Below, in pieces: positions 8,482 through 17,106 of a DNA stretch of 64,000 nucleotides. The position numbers were made by a program, and so were the translations under genes. The notes below the pieces were generated by a model. That model did no database searches, was not told the origin of the DNA, and worked only from the letters and a program-made list of their open reading frames with translations. The stretch spans positions 186,001 through 250,000 of the forward strand of contig NC_014654.1 of NCBI RefSeq assembly GCF_000166415.1, written 5' to 3'. This stretch comes from Halanaerobium hydrogeniformans (GTDB taxonomy: Bacteria; Bacillota; Halanaerobiia; Halanaerobiales; Halanaerobiaceae). Each line of letters opens with the position of its first letter. The stretch's first letter is position 1.

Positions 8482-9276
8482 ATGAGTGAATTTACAAGTG
8501 TTGAAGGTAAAGTTGCAATTGTTAATGGTTGTGCACAGGGTATTGGTGCTGGAGCAGCAAGAAAACTGGCAGAAGAAGGTTGTATTGTTGTAATGGGTGA
8601 TATTAAACCTAAGGTAAAAGATACATTTGAAGAAATTAAAAAAGATAACCCAGGTTTAAAAGGATTTGCTAAAGTCGTCGATGTATCTAAAGAAGAAGAA
8701 GTAAAAGCGATCGTAGAAGAAACAATTGAAAAATATGGAAAACTAGATATCATGTTTAATAATGCTGGAATTCATATCGAAACAGGTAATGTCTGGGAAA
8801 CTCCGGAAGAAACAATTGATAAAATTTTAGCAGTTAATTTTAAAGGTATGTTCTTTGGTTGTAAACATGCTGCAAAACAGATGAAAAAACAGGAAAGTGG
8901 TACTATTGTTAATACAGGCTCTTTCTTCGGTAAAGTAGGACATGCTGAATCAGCTACTTATGGTGCTTCAAAAGGTGCAGTTCATACAATGACCCAGTCA
9001 CTTTCATTAGAAATGGCTCCATACAATGTTAATGTTAATGCTTTATGTCCTGGTTTAGCAGCTTCAGAAATGCACTGGGCATTTGTTGAAGCAGATGCAG
9101 AAAAAAGAGGTATCACTTTTGAAGAAATGAAAGAGGTAGAATTAGAAGAAATTCCTTTAAGTAGATATGGTTATGGTAAAGATATGGCTGGAGCAATTGT
9201 TTGGTTAGCCAGTGAAGCAGGATCTTATGTAACTGGACAATTAATTAATGTTAATGGTGGCTTAGACTTTTCATAA
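8482..9276 (+). CDS. Short-chain dehydrogenase/reductase
   Basis: NAD(P)-dependent SDR acting on an alcohol or keto group, likely a step in the same catabolic route. It has the cofactor-binding glycine motif GCAQGIGAGAA, the NNAG motif, a catalytic serine in VNTGSFFG, and YGASK (Tyr and Lys) after it. The C-terminal ending SYVTGQLINVNGGLDFS is classical. The ATG at 8482 is preferred over an in-frame GTG at 8473 because AAAGGAG ends at 8473 and so serves the ATG. At 264 aa it is a normal classical SDR. A VDVSKEEEV stretch at the end of beta-3 suggests NAD or NADP use cannot be told apart here. Confidence 0.88.
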   Translation: MSEFTSVEGKVAIVNGCAQGIGAGAARKLAEEGCIVVMGDIKPKVKDTFEEIKKDNPGLKGFAKVVDVSKEEEVKAIVEETIEKYGKLDIMFNNAGIHIETGNVWETPEETIDKILAVNFKGMFFGCKHAAKQMKKQESGTIVNTGSFFGKVGHAESATYGASKGAVHTMTQSLSLEMAPYNVNVNALCPGLAASEMHWAFVEADAEKRGITFEEMKEVELEEIPLSRYGYGKDMAGAIVWLASEAGSYVTGQLINVNGGLDFS

Positions 9277-9321
9277 AAAGAAAGAATAATTTAAACTATT
9301 TGAACTATAGGAGGAAAATAA

Positions 9322-10533
9322 ATGACATATGGAACAATGGCAGTAGATCATGAAATGAGAGTTGACTATGCTAAATTAAGAAAAGATAGACTTCGCAAAG
9401 CAAGAGAACAGATGGAAAAAGATGGAGTAGGAGCAATGCTCGTCTATGATCCAGATAATATAAGATATATCACCAGTACTAAAGTAGGTGAGTGGTCAAG
9501 AGATAAGCTTGGTAGATATGCACTTTTACCAAAAGGACATGAACCAATTTTATTTGAAATCGGTAGTGCAGTTCCTACTAAAAAACTGATGACTCCCTGG
9601 TTAAAAAATGAAAATATCAGACCAGCAAGAACCGATATGAGAGGTACAATTCCCGGTGGTGGAGCTGAAGCCGGTATCAAAGAAATCTATGAAATCCTCA
9701 AAGACCTTGGACTTGAAAAAGAACCGGTTGGAGTAGATGTGCTTACCGTACCGATGATGCAGGCATTTATGAAGTTTAATATGAACATTGTAGATGGTCA
9801 GCAGACAATGCTTGATGCACAAACAATCAAAACTGATGAAGAACTTCAACTTATTGAAATGTCAGCTGCAATGGTGGATGGAGCTTATGCAGATATAGTT
9901 GAATTCTGTAAACCAGGAGTTAAAGAAAATGAACTTGTTGCATTAATGAGATACCGTCTGCATGAACTTGGTGCAGAAAATGTACTTAATGTTAATGCAA
10001 TTTCTGGAGACAGAGCATTCCCACACCCCCATGATGCATCAGACAGAATTATCAGACCTGGTGACTTAGTATTTATGGATGTTGTAAATGACTTTAATGG
10101 ATATAAAACTTGTTATTACAGAACTTTCTCCTGTGGAGAACCAACAGAACAGCAGAAAGAGATTTATCAAAAATGTTCAGATCTTGTTAATGCTGCTATT
10201 GATAGAATTAAGCCTGGCGCAACAACAGATCAGGTTGCAGGATGTTGGCCTGACTGGAAAGAAATGGGCTTAGATAACAAATATGAAGGTTTAGCCTTAC
10301 AGTTAGGACATGGAATTGGTATTTCTCACTGGTCAAAACCAACAATTACAGTTGGCCATTCCCATGAAAATCCTGTAGAGATTAAGAAAAACATGCATTT
10401 TGCTGTTGAAACTTATTATGGAGAAGAAGGTAATGCTGCTAGAATTGAAGAGCAAGTAATTGTAACAGATGATGGCTGTAAAGTAATTACTAAATTCCCA
10501 TCTGATAGATTGATCAACTGTTGGGATTACTAA
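9322..10533 (+). CDS. M24 (creatinase/aminopeptidase P fold) family hydrolase with altered metal site
   Basis: Member of the pita-bread fold family that includes Xaa-Pro peptidases, creatinase and the DMSP lyase DddP. N-terminal creatinase-like domain to about residue 170 (GVGAMLVYDPDNIRYIT), then the catalytic domain. Of the five usual metal ligands, Asp (D253 in FMDVV), His (GHGIG) and two Glu (AVETYYG; RIEEQVIV) are recognisable. The second Asp, normally 11 residues after the first, is Cys264 (GYKTCYYRTF). That makes a standard two-metal peptidase unlikely and a dedicated small-molecule hydrolase or lyase more likely. ATG 9322 follows AGGAGG. It is placed between the SDR and an acylating aldehyde dehydrogenase, so it may cleave the pathway intermediate. 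The reaction is unknown. Confidence 0.8.
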   Translation: MTYGTMAVDHEMRVDYAKLRKDRLRKAREQMEKDGVGAMLVYDPDNIRYITSTKVGEWSRDKLGRYALLPKGHEPILFEIGSAVPTKKLMTPWLKNENIRPARTDMRGTIPGGGAEAGIKEIYEILKDLGLEKEPVGVDVLTVPMMQAFMKFNMNIVDGQQTMLDAQTIKTDEELQLIEMSAAMVDGAYADIVEFCKPGVKENELVALMRYRLHELGAENVLNVNAISGDRAFPHPHDASDRIIRPGDLVFMDVVNDFNGYKTCYYRTFSCGEPTEQQKEIYQKCSDLVNAAIDRIKPGATTDQVAGCWPDWKEMGLDNKYEGLALQLGHGIGISHWSKPTITVGHSHENPVEIKKNMHFAVETYYGEEGNAARIEEQVIVTDDGCKVITKFPSDRLINCWDY

Positions 10534-10559
10534 AGACTAGAATATTATAAGAAAAAAAT

Positions 10560-10614
10560 AATCCCCTCGATCTCAGAACTCGATTATAGCGAAGAGTTTG
10601 AGGGGATTTAATCT
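10560..10614 (+). terminator. Hairpin after the M24 gene
   Basis: AATCCCCTC (10560-10568) pairs exactly with GAGGGGATT (10600-10608), with further pairing inside (AACTC / GAGTT). A short T-rich stretch TTTAATCTTTT follows. It probably ends or attenuates transcription before the aldehyde dehydrogenase gene. A tandem TTAACAG TTAACAG repeat lies just after it at 10621-10634. Confidence 0.6.
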
Positions 10615-10669
10615 TTTATGTTAACAGTTAACAGTTAAATTAGCACAAAAACAGAAAGGGGTAAATTTT

Positions 10670-12031
10670 ATGAGTACTACTATTCAAGCAATGGTAGAAA
10701 AATCTAAAAAAGCACAAAAGGAATTTGAAAATAACTTCGGGCAGGAAGAAGTAGATCAAATAATTAAAGATATCACAAAATTAGTATATGACAGAGCAGA
10801 AGAATTTGCGAAAATGATTCATGAAGAAACCGGTATGGGTGTTTATGAAGATAAAGTTAAAAAACATTTAGGAAAATCTAAAATCATGTGGAAAGGTCTT
10901 AAAGGAAGAAAATCGATGGGGATAATCGAAAGAGATGAAGAAAAGGGAACAGTTACTTTCGCCAAACCTGTTGGGGTTGTTGCCTCACTTAGTCCGGTAA
11001 CTAATCCTGTTGTAACTGCGATGAACAATATCGTGAATGCAATTAAAGGCAAAAATTCCATTATTGTTTCTTCTCACCCTGCTTCTTTAAATTCCGTTGT
11101 TTATTCAATTGATCTTTTTAATGATATTTTAAGCAGCTATAATGCACCTGAAAATCTAGTGCAAATTATTAAAGAACCTTCTATAGAGAAAACCAATGAA
11201 CTGATGGCAGCCTGTGATGTTGTTGTAGCAACTGGTGGTCATGCTATGGTTAAAGCTGCTTATGGTAGTGGTAGACCATCTTATGGTGTAGGCCAGGGTA
11301 ATGTACAGTGTATTGTGGATAGAGATGCTGATCTTAATGAAGCTGTTAAAACTATTATAAAGGGAAGAATATTTGATAATGGGATCATCTGTTCTGGAGA
11401 ACAGACTTCTATTCTCCCTGCCGAAATGTATAATGAAGCAATTGAAATATTTAAAGAAAATGATGTTTATTATGTAGAAGATGATGAAGAAAAAGCTAAA
11501 TTAACTGAACTTTTATTCCCTGAAGGTCATCTTAATAAAAAAATGGTTGGTCAGCCTGCCAAAGATATAGCAGCAGAAGTAGGAATTGATGTTCCCGAAG
11601 ATACTGTAATGCTCTTAATTAAGGGAGATAAAGAAGATAAAGAAGATCTATTAAGAAAAGAGAAAATTTTCCCTGTAAATGTTGCTTATAGCTATGATGA
11701 TTTAGATGAAGCAATCGATATAGCCCAAACTAACCTTGCAATAGAAGGTATAGGGCACAGTGTATCTGTTCATTCACACAATGAGGAAAATATAGAAAAA
11801 ATTGCAGCAGCAGTTAAAGTTTCAAGAGTAATTGTTAATGCAGCCTGTTCACTTACAGTTGGAGGTAGCTTTACAAACGGTTTAGAACCTACTACTACAC
11901 TTGGTTGTGGAACCTGGGGTAATAACAGTATATCAGAGAACTTTTATTTCAAACATCTCTTAAATACAACTAAAATAGCTTATTTACTTGAAGATGTAGA
12001 AGTTCCAACAGATGAAGAGTTCTGGGCATAA
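10670..12031 (+). CDS. CoA-acylating aldehyde dehydrogenase
   Basis: Converts an aldehyde plus CoA and NAD to an acyl-CoA. The family (EutE/PduP, the AdhE N-domain, succinate-semialdehyde and sulfoacetaldehyde acylating enzymes) is recognised by VGVVASLSPVTNP, the GGHAMVKAAY loop, the catalytic cysteine in FDNGIICSGEQ near residue 243, and a C-terminal TTTLGCGTWGNNSISEN motif. Length 453 aa fits a stand-alone enzyme without an alcohol dehydrogenase domain. ATG 10670 follows AAAGGGG. The SucCD-like ligase begins 30 bp downstream, so the acyl-CoA made here can be turned into acid and ATP. Acetaldehyde, succinate semialdehyde and sulfoacetaldehyde are all possible; none is proven by the sequence. 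Confidence 0.88.
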   Translation: MSTTIQAMVEKSKKAQKEFENNFGQEEVDQIIKDITKLVYDRAEEFAKMIHEETGMGVYEDKVKKHLGKSKIMWKGLKGRKSMGIIERDEEKGTVTFAKPVGVVASLSPVTNPVVTAMNNIVNAIKGKNSIIVSSHPASLNSVVYSIDLFNDILSSYNAPENLVQIIKEPSIEKTNELMAACDVVVATGGHAMVKAAYGSGRPSYGVGQGNVQCIVDRDADLNEAVKTIIKGRIFDNGIICSGEQTSILPAEMYNEAIEIFKENDVYYVEDDEEKAKLTELLFPEGHLNKKMVGQPAKDIAAEVGIDVPEDTVMLLIKGDKEDKEDLLRKEKIFPVNVAYSYDDLDEAIDIAQTNLAIEGIGHSVSVHSHNEENIEKIAAAVKVSRVIVNAACSLTVGGSFTNGLEPTTTLGCGTWGNNSISENFYFKHLLNTTKIAYLLEDVEVPTDEEFWA

Positions 12032-12061
12032 ATATATTATTTATAGAAAGGAAGTGTTAGA

Positions 12062-13243
12062 TTGAAACTATTAGAATATAAATCAATGGAATTGTTCTAT
12101 GATTATAATATTCCTTCAAATAAGGGAGTTGTTATTGATTCCCTTGCAGATTTAGATAATACACAACAGGATGATGAACCTACTCGAGGTAGTAATGTTG
12201 GTGCAGAAATTGAAAATTATCCTGTAGTTGTAAAGGCCCAGGTGCAGACCGGTGGCCGAGGTAAAGCTGGAGGAATTAAATTTGCAGATAATGCTGAAGA
12301 GGTAAAACAAATCAGCAAAGATTTACTTGGTAGTGAAATTAAAGGCTTAGAAATTAAAAAACTTTTTGTTGTAGATATGATTGATGTAAAAAAAGAATGG
12401 TATTTAAGTATAACCCTTGACCGCAAAACAAAAACTCCTTTACTTATCTTTAGTACCGAAGGTGGAGTAGATATCGAGGAAACCGCTCACGAAACACCAG
12501 AAAAAATCGCAAAAATACCGATAAATCCAATGATGGGTATTAAAGCATATATGTTGAGATATCTGATCAATTATTTTGATGTTGATCCAAAATATTTAAA
12601 AGAGCTTACTGAGTTAGTAGAAAATCTCTATAAATTATTTAGAGAATATGATTGTCTGCTTGCAGAAATAAATCCACTTGTAATCACCGAAAATGAAGAA
12701 CTTTTAGCACTAGACGGTAAAATTGATATTGATGATAATTCACTCTTCAGACATGATGATATTTTGAAGTTTAGAGATGAACTTACTGAAGATGCAAAAG
12801 TAATTGAAGCAAGAGAATATGATTTTCTCTATATACCGATCAGGGATACTGGAAACATAGGTGTTATAAGTAATGGTTCTGGTATGATAATGTCATCTAT
12901 GGATTTAATTTCTCAAAGAGGTATGGAAGTAACCTGTGCACTCGACCTTGGTGGGGGAGCAACAGCAGAAAGAGTTAAAGAAGCGATTAAAATTGTGCTC
13001 TCAAATGATGATGTAGAAGTGCTGTTAATAAATATTTTTGGTGGAATTACCCGCTGTGATGAAATTGCTAATGGATTAAAGATGGCAGCTGATGCAGTAG
13101 GAGACAAAAAGGTAATTATTAGAGTTGAAGGAACTAACAAAGAAGCAGGACTAGATATAATTCATGGTATGAAGGATACTGTTGTTTCTGCTGACAGCAT
13201 ACTGGAAGGAGTGGAGAAATTATATGAGCATTTTAGTGGATGA
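12062..13243 (+). CDS. ADP-forming CoA ligase, beta subunit (SucC-like)
   Basis: ATP-grasp subunit of an acyl-CoA synthetase (ADP/GDP-forming), which makes ATP from acyl-CoA, phosphate and ADP in fermentation. The start is TTG 12062 behind GGAAGTG. It has the ATP-grasp stretch VVKAQVQTGGRGKAGGIKF, the metal-binding AEINPLVIT, and the C-terminal ligase_CoA part NIGVISNGSGMIM ... LDLGGGAT ... LLINIFGGITRCDEIA. At 393 aa it matches SucC. It overlaps the alpha-subunit gene by 20 bp. Its location after an acylating aldehyde dehydrogenase, not in a TCA-cycle cluster, argues that the real substrate is the product of that enzyme and may not be succinyl-CoA. Confidence 0.88.
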   Translation: MKLLEYKSMELFYDYNIPSNKGVVIDSLADLDNTQQDDEPTRGSNVGAEIENYPVVVKAQVQTGGRGKAGGIKFADNAEEVKQISKDLLGSEIKGLEIKKLFVVDMIDVKKEWYLSITLDRKTKTPLLIFSTEGGVDIEETAHETPEKIAKIPINPMMGIKAYMLRYLINYFDVDPKYLKELTELVENLYKLFREYDCLLAEINPLVITENEELLALDGKIDIDDNSLFRHDDILKFRDELTEDAKVIEAREYDFLYIPIRDTGNIGVISNGSGMIMSSMDLISQRGMEVTCALDLGGGATAERVKEAIKIVLSNDDVEVLLINIFGGITRCDEIANGLKMAADAVGDKKVIIRVEGTNKEAGLDIIHGMKDTVVSADSILEGVEKLYEHFSG

Positions 13244-14093
13244 TAATACGAGATTAATTGTTCAGGGAATTACAGGAAGAGAAGGGAAATTCCACGCCGA
13301 GCAGATGCTTGAATATGGGACCAATGTAGTAGCCGGGGTTACACCTGGTAAAGGTGGTCAGGAAGTCCTGGGAGTACCTGTTTATGATACAGTAGCAGAA
13401 GCAGTCGAAAAACATGATGCAAATGCAACAGTATTATTTGTACCACCCAGATTTACAAAAGAGGGTGCTTTTGAAGCAATGGATGCCGGACTTAAATTAG
13501 TGATTACAATTGCTGAAGGGGTACCTGTACATGATATGTTAGAAGTGTATCATCATTCTAAAAAGTATGGTGCTACAGTTATTGGACCAAACTCTTTTGG
13601 AGTTATTTCTCCCGGGAAATCAAAAGCTGGCTTTATGGCACACAGAATCTTTTCTCCAGGCAAAGTTGCAGTTTTATCTAGAAGTGCAACTAACTGTTAT
13701 GAGACAGTATTTATGATGAGCAACCGAGGAATCGGTCAGTCTACCGCAATAGGTATTGGTGGAGATATGATACCTGGCTCACCTTTCGTTGAGATGCTGC
13801 CTCTGCTAGAAGAAGATCCTGACACAGAAGTTATAGTTCTGATCGGGGAAATTGGAGGTAGTGATGAAGAAATTGCTGCAGAATATATAAAAGAAAATGT
13901 CAGCAAACCTGTGGTTGCTTTAATTGCCGGTAAAAATGCTCCTAAAGATACAAGTATGGGTCATGCTGGAGCAATTGTAGCACCTGATGGTACAGGTAGT
14001 GCAGAAAATAAAGAGAAAGTACTCAAAGAAGCTGGAGCATATATAGCAGAAAGTACTGAGGGTATAGTTGATATATTAGAAGAAATTCTTTAA
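13224..14093 (+). CDS. ADP-forming CoA ligase, alpha subunit (SucD-like)
   Basis: CoA-binding and phosphohistidine subunit paired with the beta subunit it overlaps. ATG 13224 lies behind GGAGTGGAG. The N-terminal CoA-binding domain reads TRLIVQGITGREGKFHAEQM, and the active-site histidine is in the SMGHAGAIVA motif near residue 245. Two usually conserved stretches differ from succinyl-CoA synthetase: GPNCPG is GPNSFG, and the SGTLTYE loop is SATNCYE. Both lie around the acyl/CoA site, so substrate choice has probably changed (inference). Length 289 aa is normal. The gene ends the aldehyde-to-acid segment; E3 follows after 90 bp. Confidence 0.87.
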   Translation: MSILVDDNTRLIVQGITGREGKFHAEQMLEYGTNVVAGVTPGKGGQEVLGVPVYDTVAEAVEKHDANATVLFVPPRFTKEGAFEAMDAGLKLVITIAEGVPVHDMLEVYHHSKKYGATVIGPNSFGVISPGKSKAGFMAHRIFSPGKVAVLSRSATNCYETVFMMSNRGIGQSTAIGIGGDMIPGSPFVEMLPLLEEDPDTEVIVLIGEIGGSDEEIAAEYIKENVSKPVVALIAGKNAPKDTSMGHAGAIVAPDGTGSAENKEKVLKEAGAYIAESTEGIVDILEEIL

Positions 14094-14183
14094 AAAGCCA
14101 CAAAAATAGCAAATCAAAGAAATTCTGAGTTTAAAATGGGCAGATAAATTTGGCTTAATTGATAATGCTGGAGGTTAAAGATA

Positions 14184-15554
14184 ATGGAAAAATATGATAT
14201 AGGAATATTAGGAGGTGGCCCTGGCGGATATGTTGCTGCAATAAGAGCCGCTCAGTTAGGGCTCAAAACTGCAGTCATCGAAAAAGATGTAGTCGGAGGT
14301 ACCTGTTTAAATCGGGGTTGTATACCAACAAAAGCTTATCTAAAACATACAGAACTAATCCATGAGTTAAAAAGAATGGATGAGTTTGGAATAATGGTAG
14401 ACGGATACAGCCTTGATTGGAAAAAGATGAGAGAACGCAAAAATAAAGTTGTTAGCAAATTAACCGGTGGTATCAGAGGCCTCTTCAAAAAAAATGGTGT
14501 AGATTTAATCAAAGGCATGGGAGAAGTAATAAATGAGCATGAAATCAAAATAACTGGTGAAAAGGATAGTAAAATTTGGGTTGAAAATATAATAATTGCT
14601 ACAGGCTCAGCTCCCATTATGCCAGGATTAAAAGGTATAGATCTTCCTGATGTTATAAGTAGTAAAGAGGCTCTTGATTTAGATGAGCTTCCAGAAAGAA
14701 TTGTAATCATCGGGGGAGGGGTTATTGGGGTTGAAATGGCTTCAATCTATTCCAGTCTGGAAGTAGATGTTACTATAGTTGAAATTTTGGATGATATATT
14801 GATTAATTTCGATAAAGAAATGGTTAAAATCCTTAAGAAAAGTCTAAAAAAACATGGAGTTAAATTAATGACCAGTTCTAAAGTAACTGAAATTGCTGAA
14901 CAGGATGATGAGCTTATAGTAAAAATTGAGTCTGAAAAAGCAGATCAGATAGCTACTGACAAAGTACTGGCAGCTGTTGGACGCAAACCTGTATTTTCCG
15001 GTATAGAAAATTTGAACTTAGAAAGAGAAAATGGTTTTATCAAAGTTGATGCTCACATGGAAACAAGTACTGCTGGTATTTATGCGGTCGGAGATGTAAC
15101 AGGTGGAATGCTTTTAGCTCATGAGGCCTCTGCTGAGGGTATTGTTGCTGTAAAAAATATAGTAGGTGAGCAGGAATTGAGAGATAATTTAATTCCAAAC
15201 TGTGTTTACTCACTGCCAGAAATAGCGAGTGTTGGCATGACTGAAGCTGAAGCGAAAAAAGAGGGTTATGAAATAAAGGTTGGACGTTTTCCATTTATGG
15301 CCAGTGGAAAGGCAATTGCAATAGGTTCAGAAGAAGGTTTTGTAAAAATTATAGCAGATAAAAAATGGGATCAAATCCTGGGAGCACAGATAATTGGACC
15401 ACATGCAACAGATTTAATTGCAGAAGCAGCAATTGCAATAAAACTGGAATCAACAGCAGAAATATTGGCCAATACAATCCATGCCCATCCCACACTTTCA
15501 GAATCAGTAATGGAAGCTGCTGAAGATGTAAATGATCTTGCAGTACATTTTTAA
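14184..15554 (+). CDS. lpdA: Dihydrolipoyl dehydrogenase (E3)
   Basis: FAD enzyme that reoxidises dihydrolipoyl groups of the E2 arm with NAD. The N-terminal FAD site is YDIGILGGGPGGYVAA, and the redox disulfide is GGTCLNRGCIP at about residues 38-48. A second Rossmann motif is IVIIGGGVIGVEMAS; the dimer-interface His-Glu pair is in HAHPTLSESVMEAAE. Length 456 aa is standard, with no fused lipoyl domain. ATG 14184 follows GGAGG. It is the partner of the E1/E2 genes at the left end of the window, so the intervening import and sugar genes and the dehydrogenase complex form one unit. Confidence 0.95.
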   Translation: MEKYDIGILGGGPGGYVAAIRAAQLGLKTAVIEKDVVGGTCLNRGCIPTKAYLKHTELIHELKRMDEFGIMVDGYSLDWKKMRERKNKVVSKLTGGIRGLFKKNGVDLIKGMGEVINEHEIKITGEKDSKIWVENIIIATGSAPIMPGLKGIDLPDVISSKEALDLDELPERIVIIGGGVIGVEMASIYSSLEVDVTIVEILDDILINFDKEMVKILKKSLKKHGVKLMTSSKVTEIAEQDDELIVKIESEKADQIATDKVLAAVGRKPVFSGIENLNLERENGFIKVDAHMETSTAGIYAVGDVTGGMLLAHEASAEGIVAVKNIVGEQELRDNLIPNCVYSLPEIASVGMTEAEAKKEGYEIKVGRFPFMASGKAIAIGSEEGFVKIIADKKWDQILGAQIIGPHATDLIAEAAIAIKLESTAEILANTIHAHPTLSESVMEAAEDVNDLAVHF

Positions 15555-15584
15555 TTAATGATATAAAAATAAGTAGATTATTAA

Positions 15585-15649
15585 AGCTGAATAATAATAT
15601 TCGTTTTATCGGGGGAGAGGAGTAAGTCTTTGTTTATTATTATTCAGCT
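15585..15649 (+). other. 15-bp inverted repeat with purine-rich loop
   Basis: AGCTGAATAATAATA (15585-15599) is the exact complement of 15635-15649. The 35-nt loop contains GGGGGAGAGGAG, a long anti-16S-like purine run with no gene start behind it. No T tract follows. It may end the lpdA transcript, or be an operator or a decoy/structured leader for the malic enzyme genes. Confidence 0.4.
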
Positions 15650-15677
15650 GCTTACTACTTTACTTATACTATAAAAT

Positions 15678-15705
15678 TTGCTTCTACAATATAATATATT
15701 ATAAT
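15678..15705 (+). promoter_or_regulatory. Likely sigma-A promoter of first malic enzyme
   Basis: TTGCTT (15678-15683) and TATAAT (15700-15705) are separated by 16 bp, about 50 bp before the ATG at 15755. The same TTGCTT element occurs as the -35 of the two ncRNA promoters in this window. Confidence 0.45.
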
Positions 15706-15754
15706 AGTTTAGAAGGAAAAATCATCTGTAAAATTAAAAGGAGATGTAAAATAT

Positions 15755-16981
15755 ATGAACTTAAAAGAAGAAGCCCTAAAAATGCATAAAGATAATCAAG
15801 GTAAATTAATGGTTCAAACAAAGGTTGCAGTTAATGATGAGCATGACCTTTCTTTAGCTTATTCTCCGGGAGTTGCCGAACCCTGTTTAGAAATAGAAAG
15901 AAATCCAAATACTATTTTTGATTATACAAATAAAGCAAATTTTGTTGCTGTAGTCACCGATGGTAGTGCAGTTTTGGGATTAGGAGATATTGGAGCTGCA
16001 GCATCAATGCCTGTCATGGAAGGTAAGGCAGTATTGTTTAAAGAATTCGGTGGAGTAGATGCCTTCCCGATCTGTCTTGATGAATCTGATCCAGATAAAC
16101 TGATAGAGATAGTTAAAAAGATGGAATCTGTCTGGGGTGGAATCAACTTAGAAGATATAAAAGCACCAAAGTGTTTCTATATTGAAGAAAGGTTAAAAGA
16201 AGAACTTGATATTCCCGTATTTCATGATGACCAGCACGGTACAGCAATTATTACACTGGCCGGGCTTATCAATTCATTGAAGATAGTTGATAAGAAAATT
16301 GAGGATATCAAGGTAGTAGTTAATGGAGCTGGAGCTGCAGGAGTAAGTATTATTGATCTTCTTATTGCTGAAGGGGTAGAAGATATTATAGCACTTGATA
16401 GTAAAGGTGCGATTTATGAAGGCAGAGATAGATTAAATGACAGCAAAAAAGAGCTGGCTAAAATAACCAATAAAAACAATAAATCAGGGGACCTTGCAGA
16501 GATAATGAAAGGGACAGATGTCTTTATTGGAGTTTCAATAGCGAACCTTGTTTCAAAAGAGATGGTAAGATCAATGAATACAGATCCGATAATTTTTGCA
16601 ATGGCAAATCCAGTTCCAGAAATAATGCCGGAAGATGCATTTGAAGCCGGAGCAAAGATAGTAGGTACAGGAAGATCAGATTATCCCAATCAGGTAAACA
16701 ATGTATTGGCATTTCCGGGTATTTTTAGGGGAGCACTGGATGTAAGGGCTAGAGAAATTAATAGAAAGATGAAGCAGGCGGCTGCTTATGCATTAGCAGA
16801 CTTAATTGCTGAAGATGAGTTAGAAGCAGATTATGTAATACCAAAACCATTTGATCCGAGAGTTGGACCATATGTGGCAGCAGCAGTAGCCCAGGCAGCA
16901 ATAGATACAAATGCTGCAAGAATAAAGTTGAGTTATGAAGAGGAATTAGAAAAAGCCAAAAAGATAATGAAGAAAAAATAA
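15755..16981 (+). CDS. NAD(P)-dependent malic enzyme (copy 1)
   Basis: Oxidatively decarboxylates malate to pyruvate. The malic-domain motifs are present: AYSPGVAEPCLEI with the catalytic Tyr, GKAVLFKEFGGVDAFPI with the catalytic Lys, and HDDQHGTAI with metal-binding acids. A Rossmann motif NGAGAAGVSI follows, with S/IALDSKGAIYEGR at the end of beta-2. At 408 aa it is the short bacterial form without a phosphotransacetylase domain. ATG 15755 lies behind AAAAGGAG. A close paralogue follows 125 bp later. With the LarA-type racemase and pyruvate phosphate dikinase downstream, it fits a malate-to-PEP route. Confidence 0.93.
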   Translation: MNLKEEALKMHKDNQGKLMVQTKVAVNDEHDLSLAYSPGVAEPCLEIERNPNTIFDYTNKANFVAVVTDGSAVLGLGDIGAAASMPVMEGKAVLFKEFGGVDAFPICLDESDPDKLIEIVKKMESVWGGINLEDIKAPKCFYIEERLKEELDIPVFHDDQHGTAIITLAGLINSLKIVDKKIEDIKVVVNGAGAAGVSIIDLLIAEGVEDIIALDSKGAIYEGRDRLNDSKKELAKITNKNNKSGDLAEIMKGTDVFIGVSIANLVSKEMVRSMNTDPIIFAMANPVPEIMPEDAFEAGAKIVGTGRSDYPNQVNNVLAFPGIFRGALDVRAREINRKMKQAAAYALADLIAEDELEADYVIPKPFDPRVGPYVAAAVAQAAIDTNAARIKLSYEEELEKAKKIMKKK

Positions 16982-17106
16982 TTAAATAGAATATCTAGCT
17001 TTAAAAAATATCCAGGCTAAAAATATATTTAAGTAGGCTTTTGGGCAGAGCAATTTTAATAAAAGATTTAAAATTCTATATTTAAACTTTGAGAGGATGT
17101 AAGGCA

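Noticed and set aside
12062-14093. Calling the ligase genes TCA-cycle sucCD
   Set aside because: No TCA genes adjoin, and the alpha-subunit loops differ from succinyl-CoA synthetase, so only a SucCD-like name is justified.
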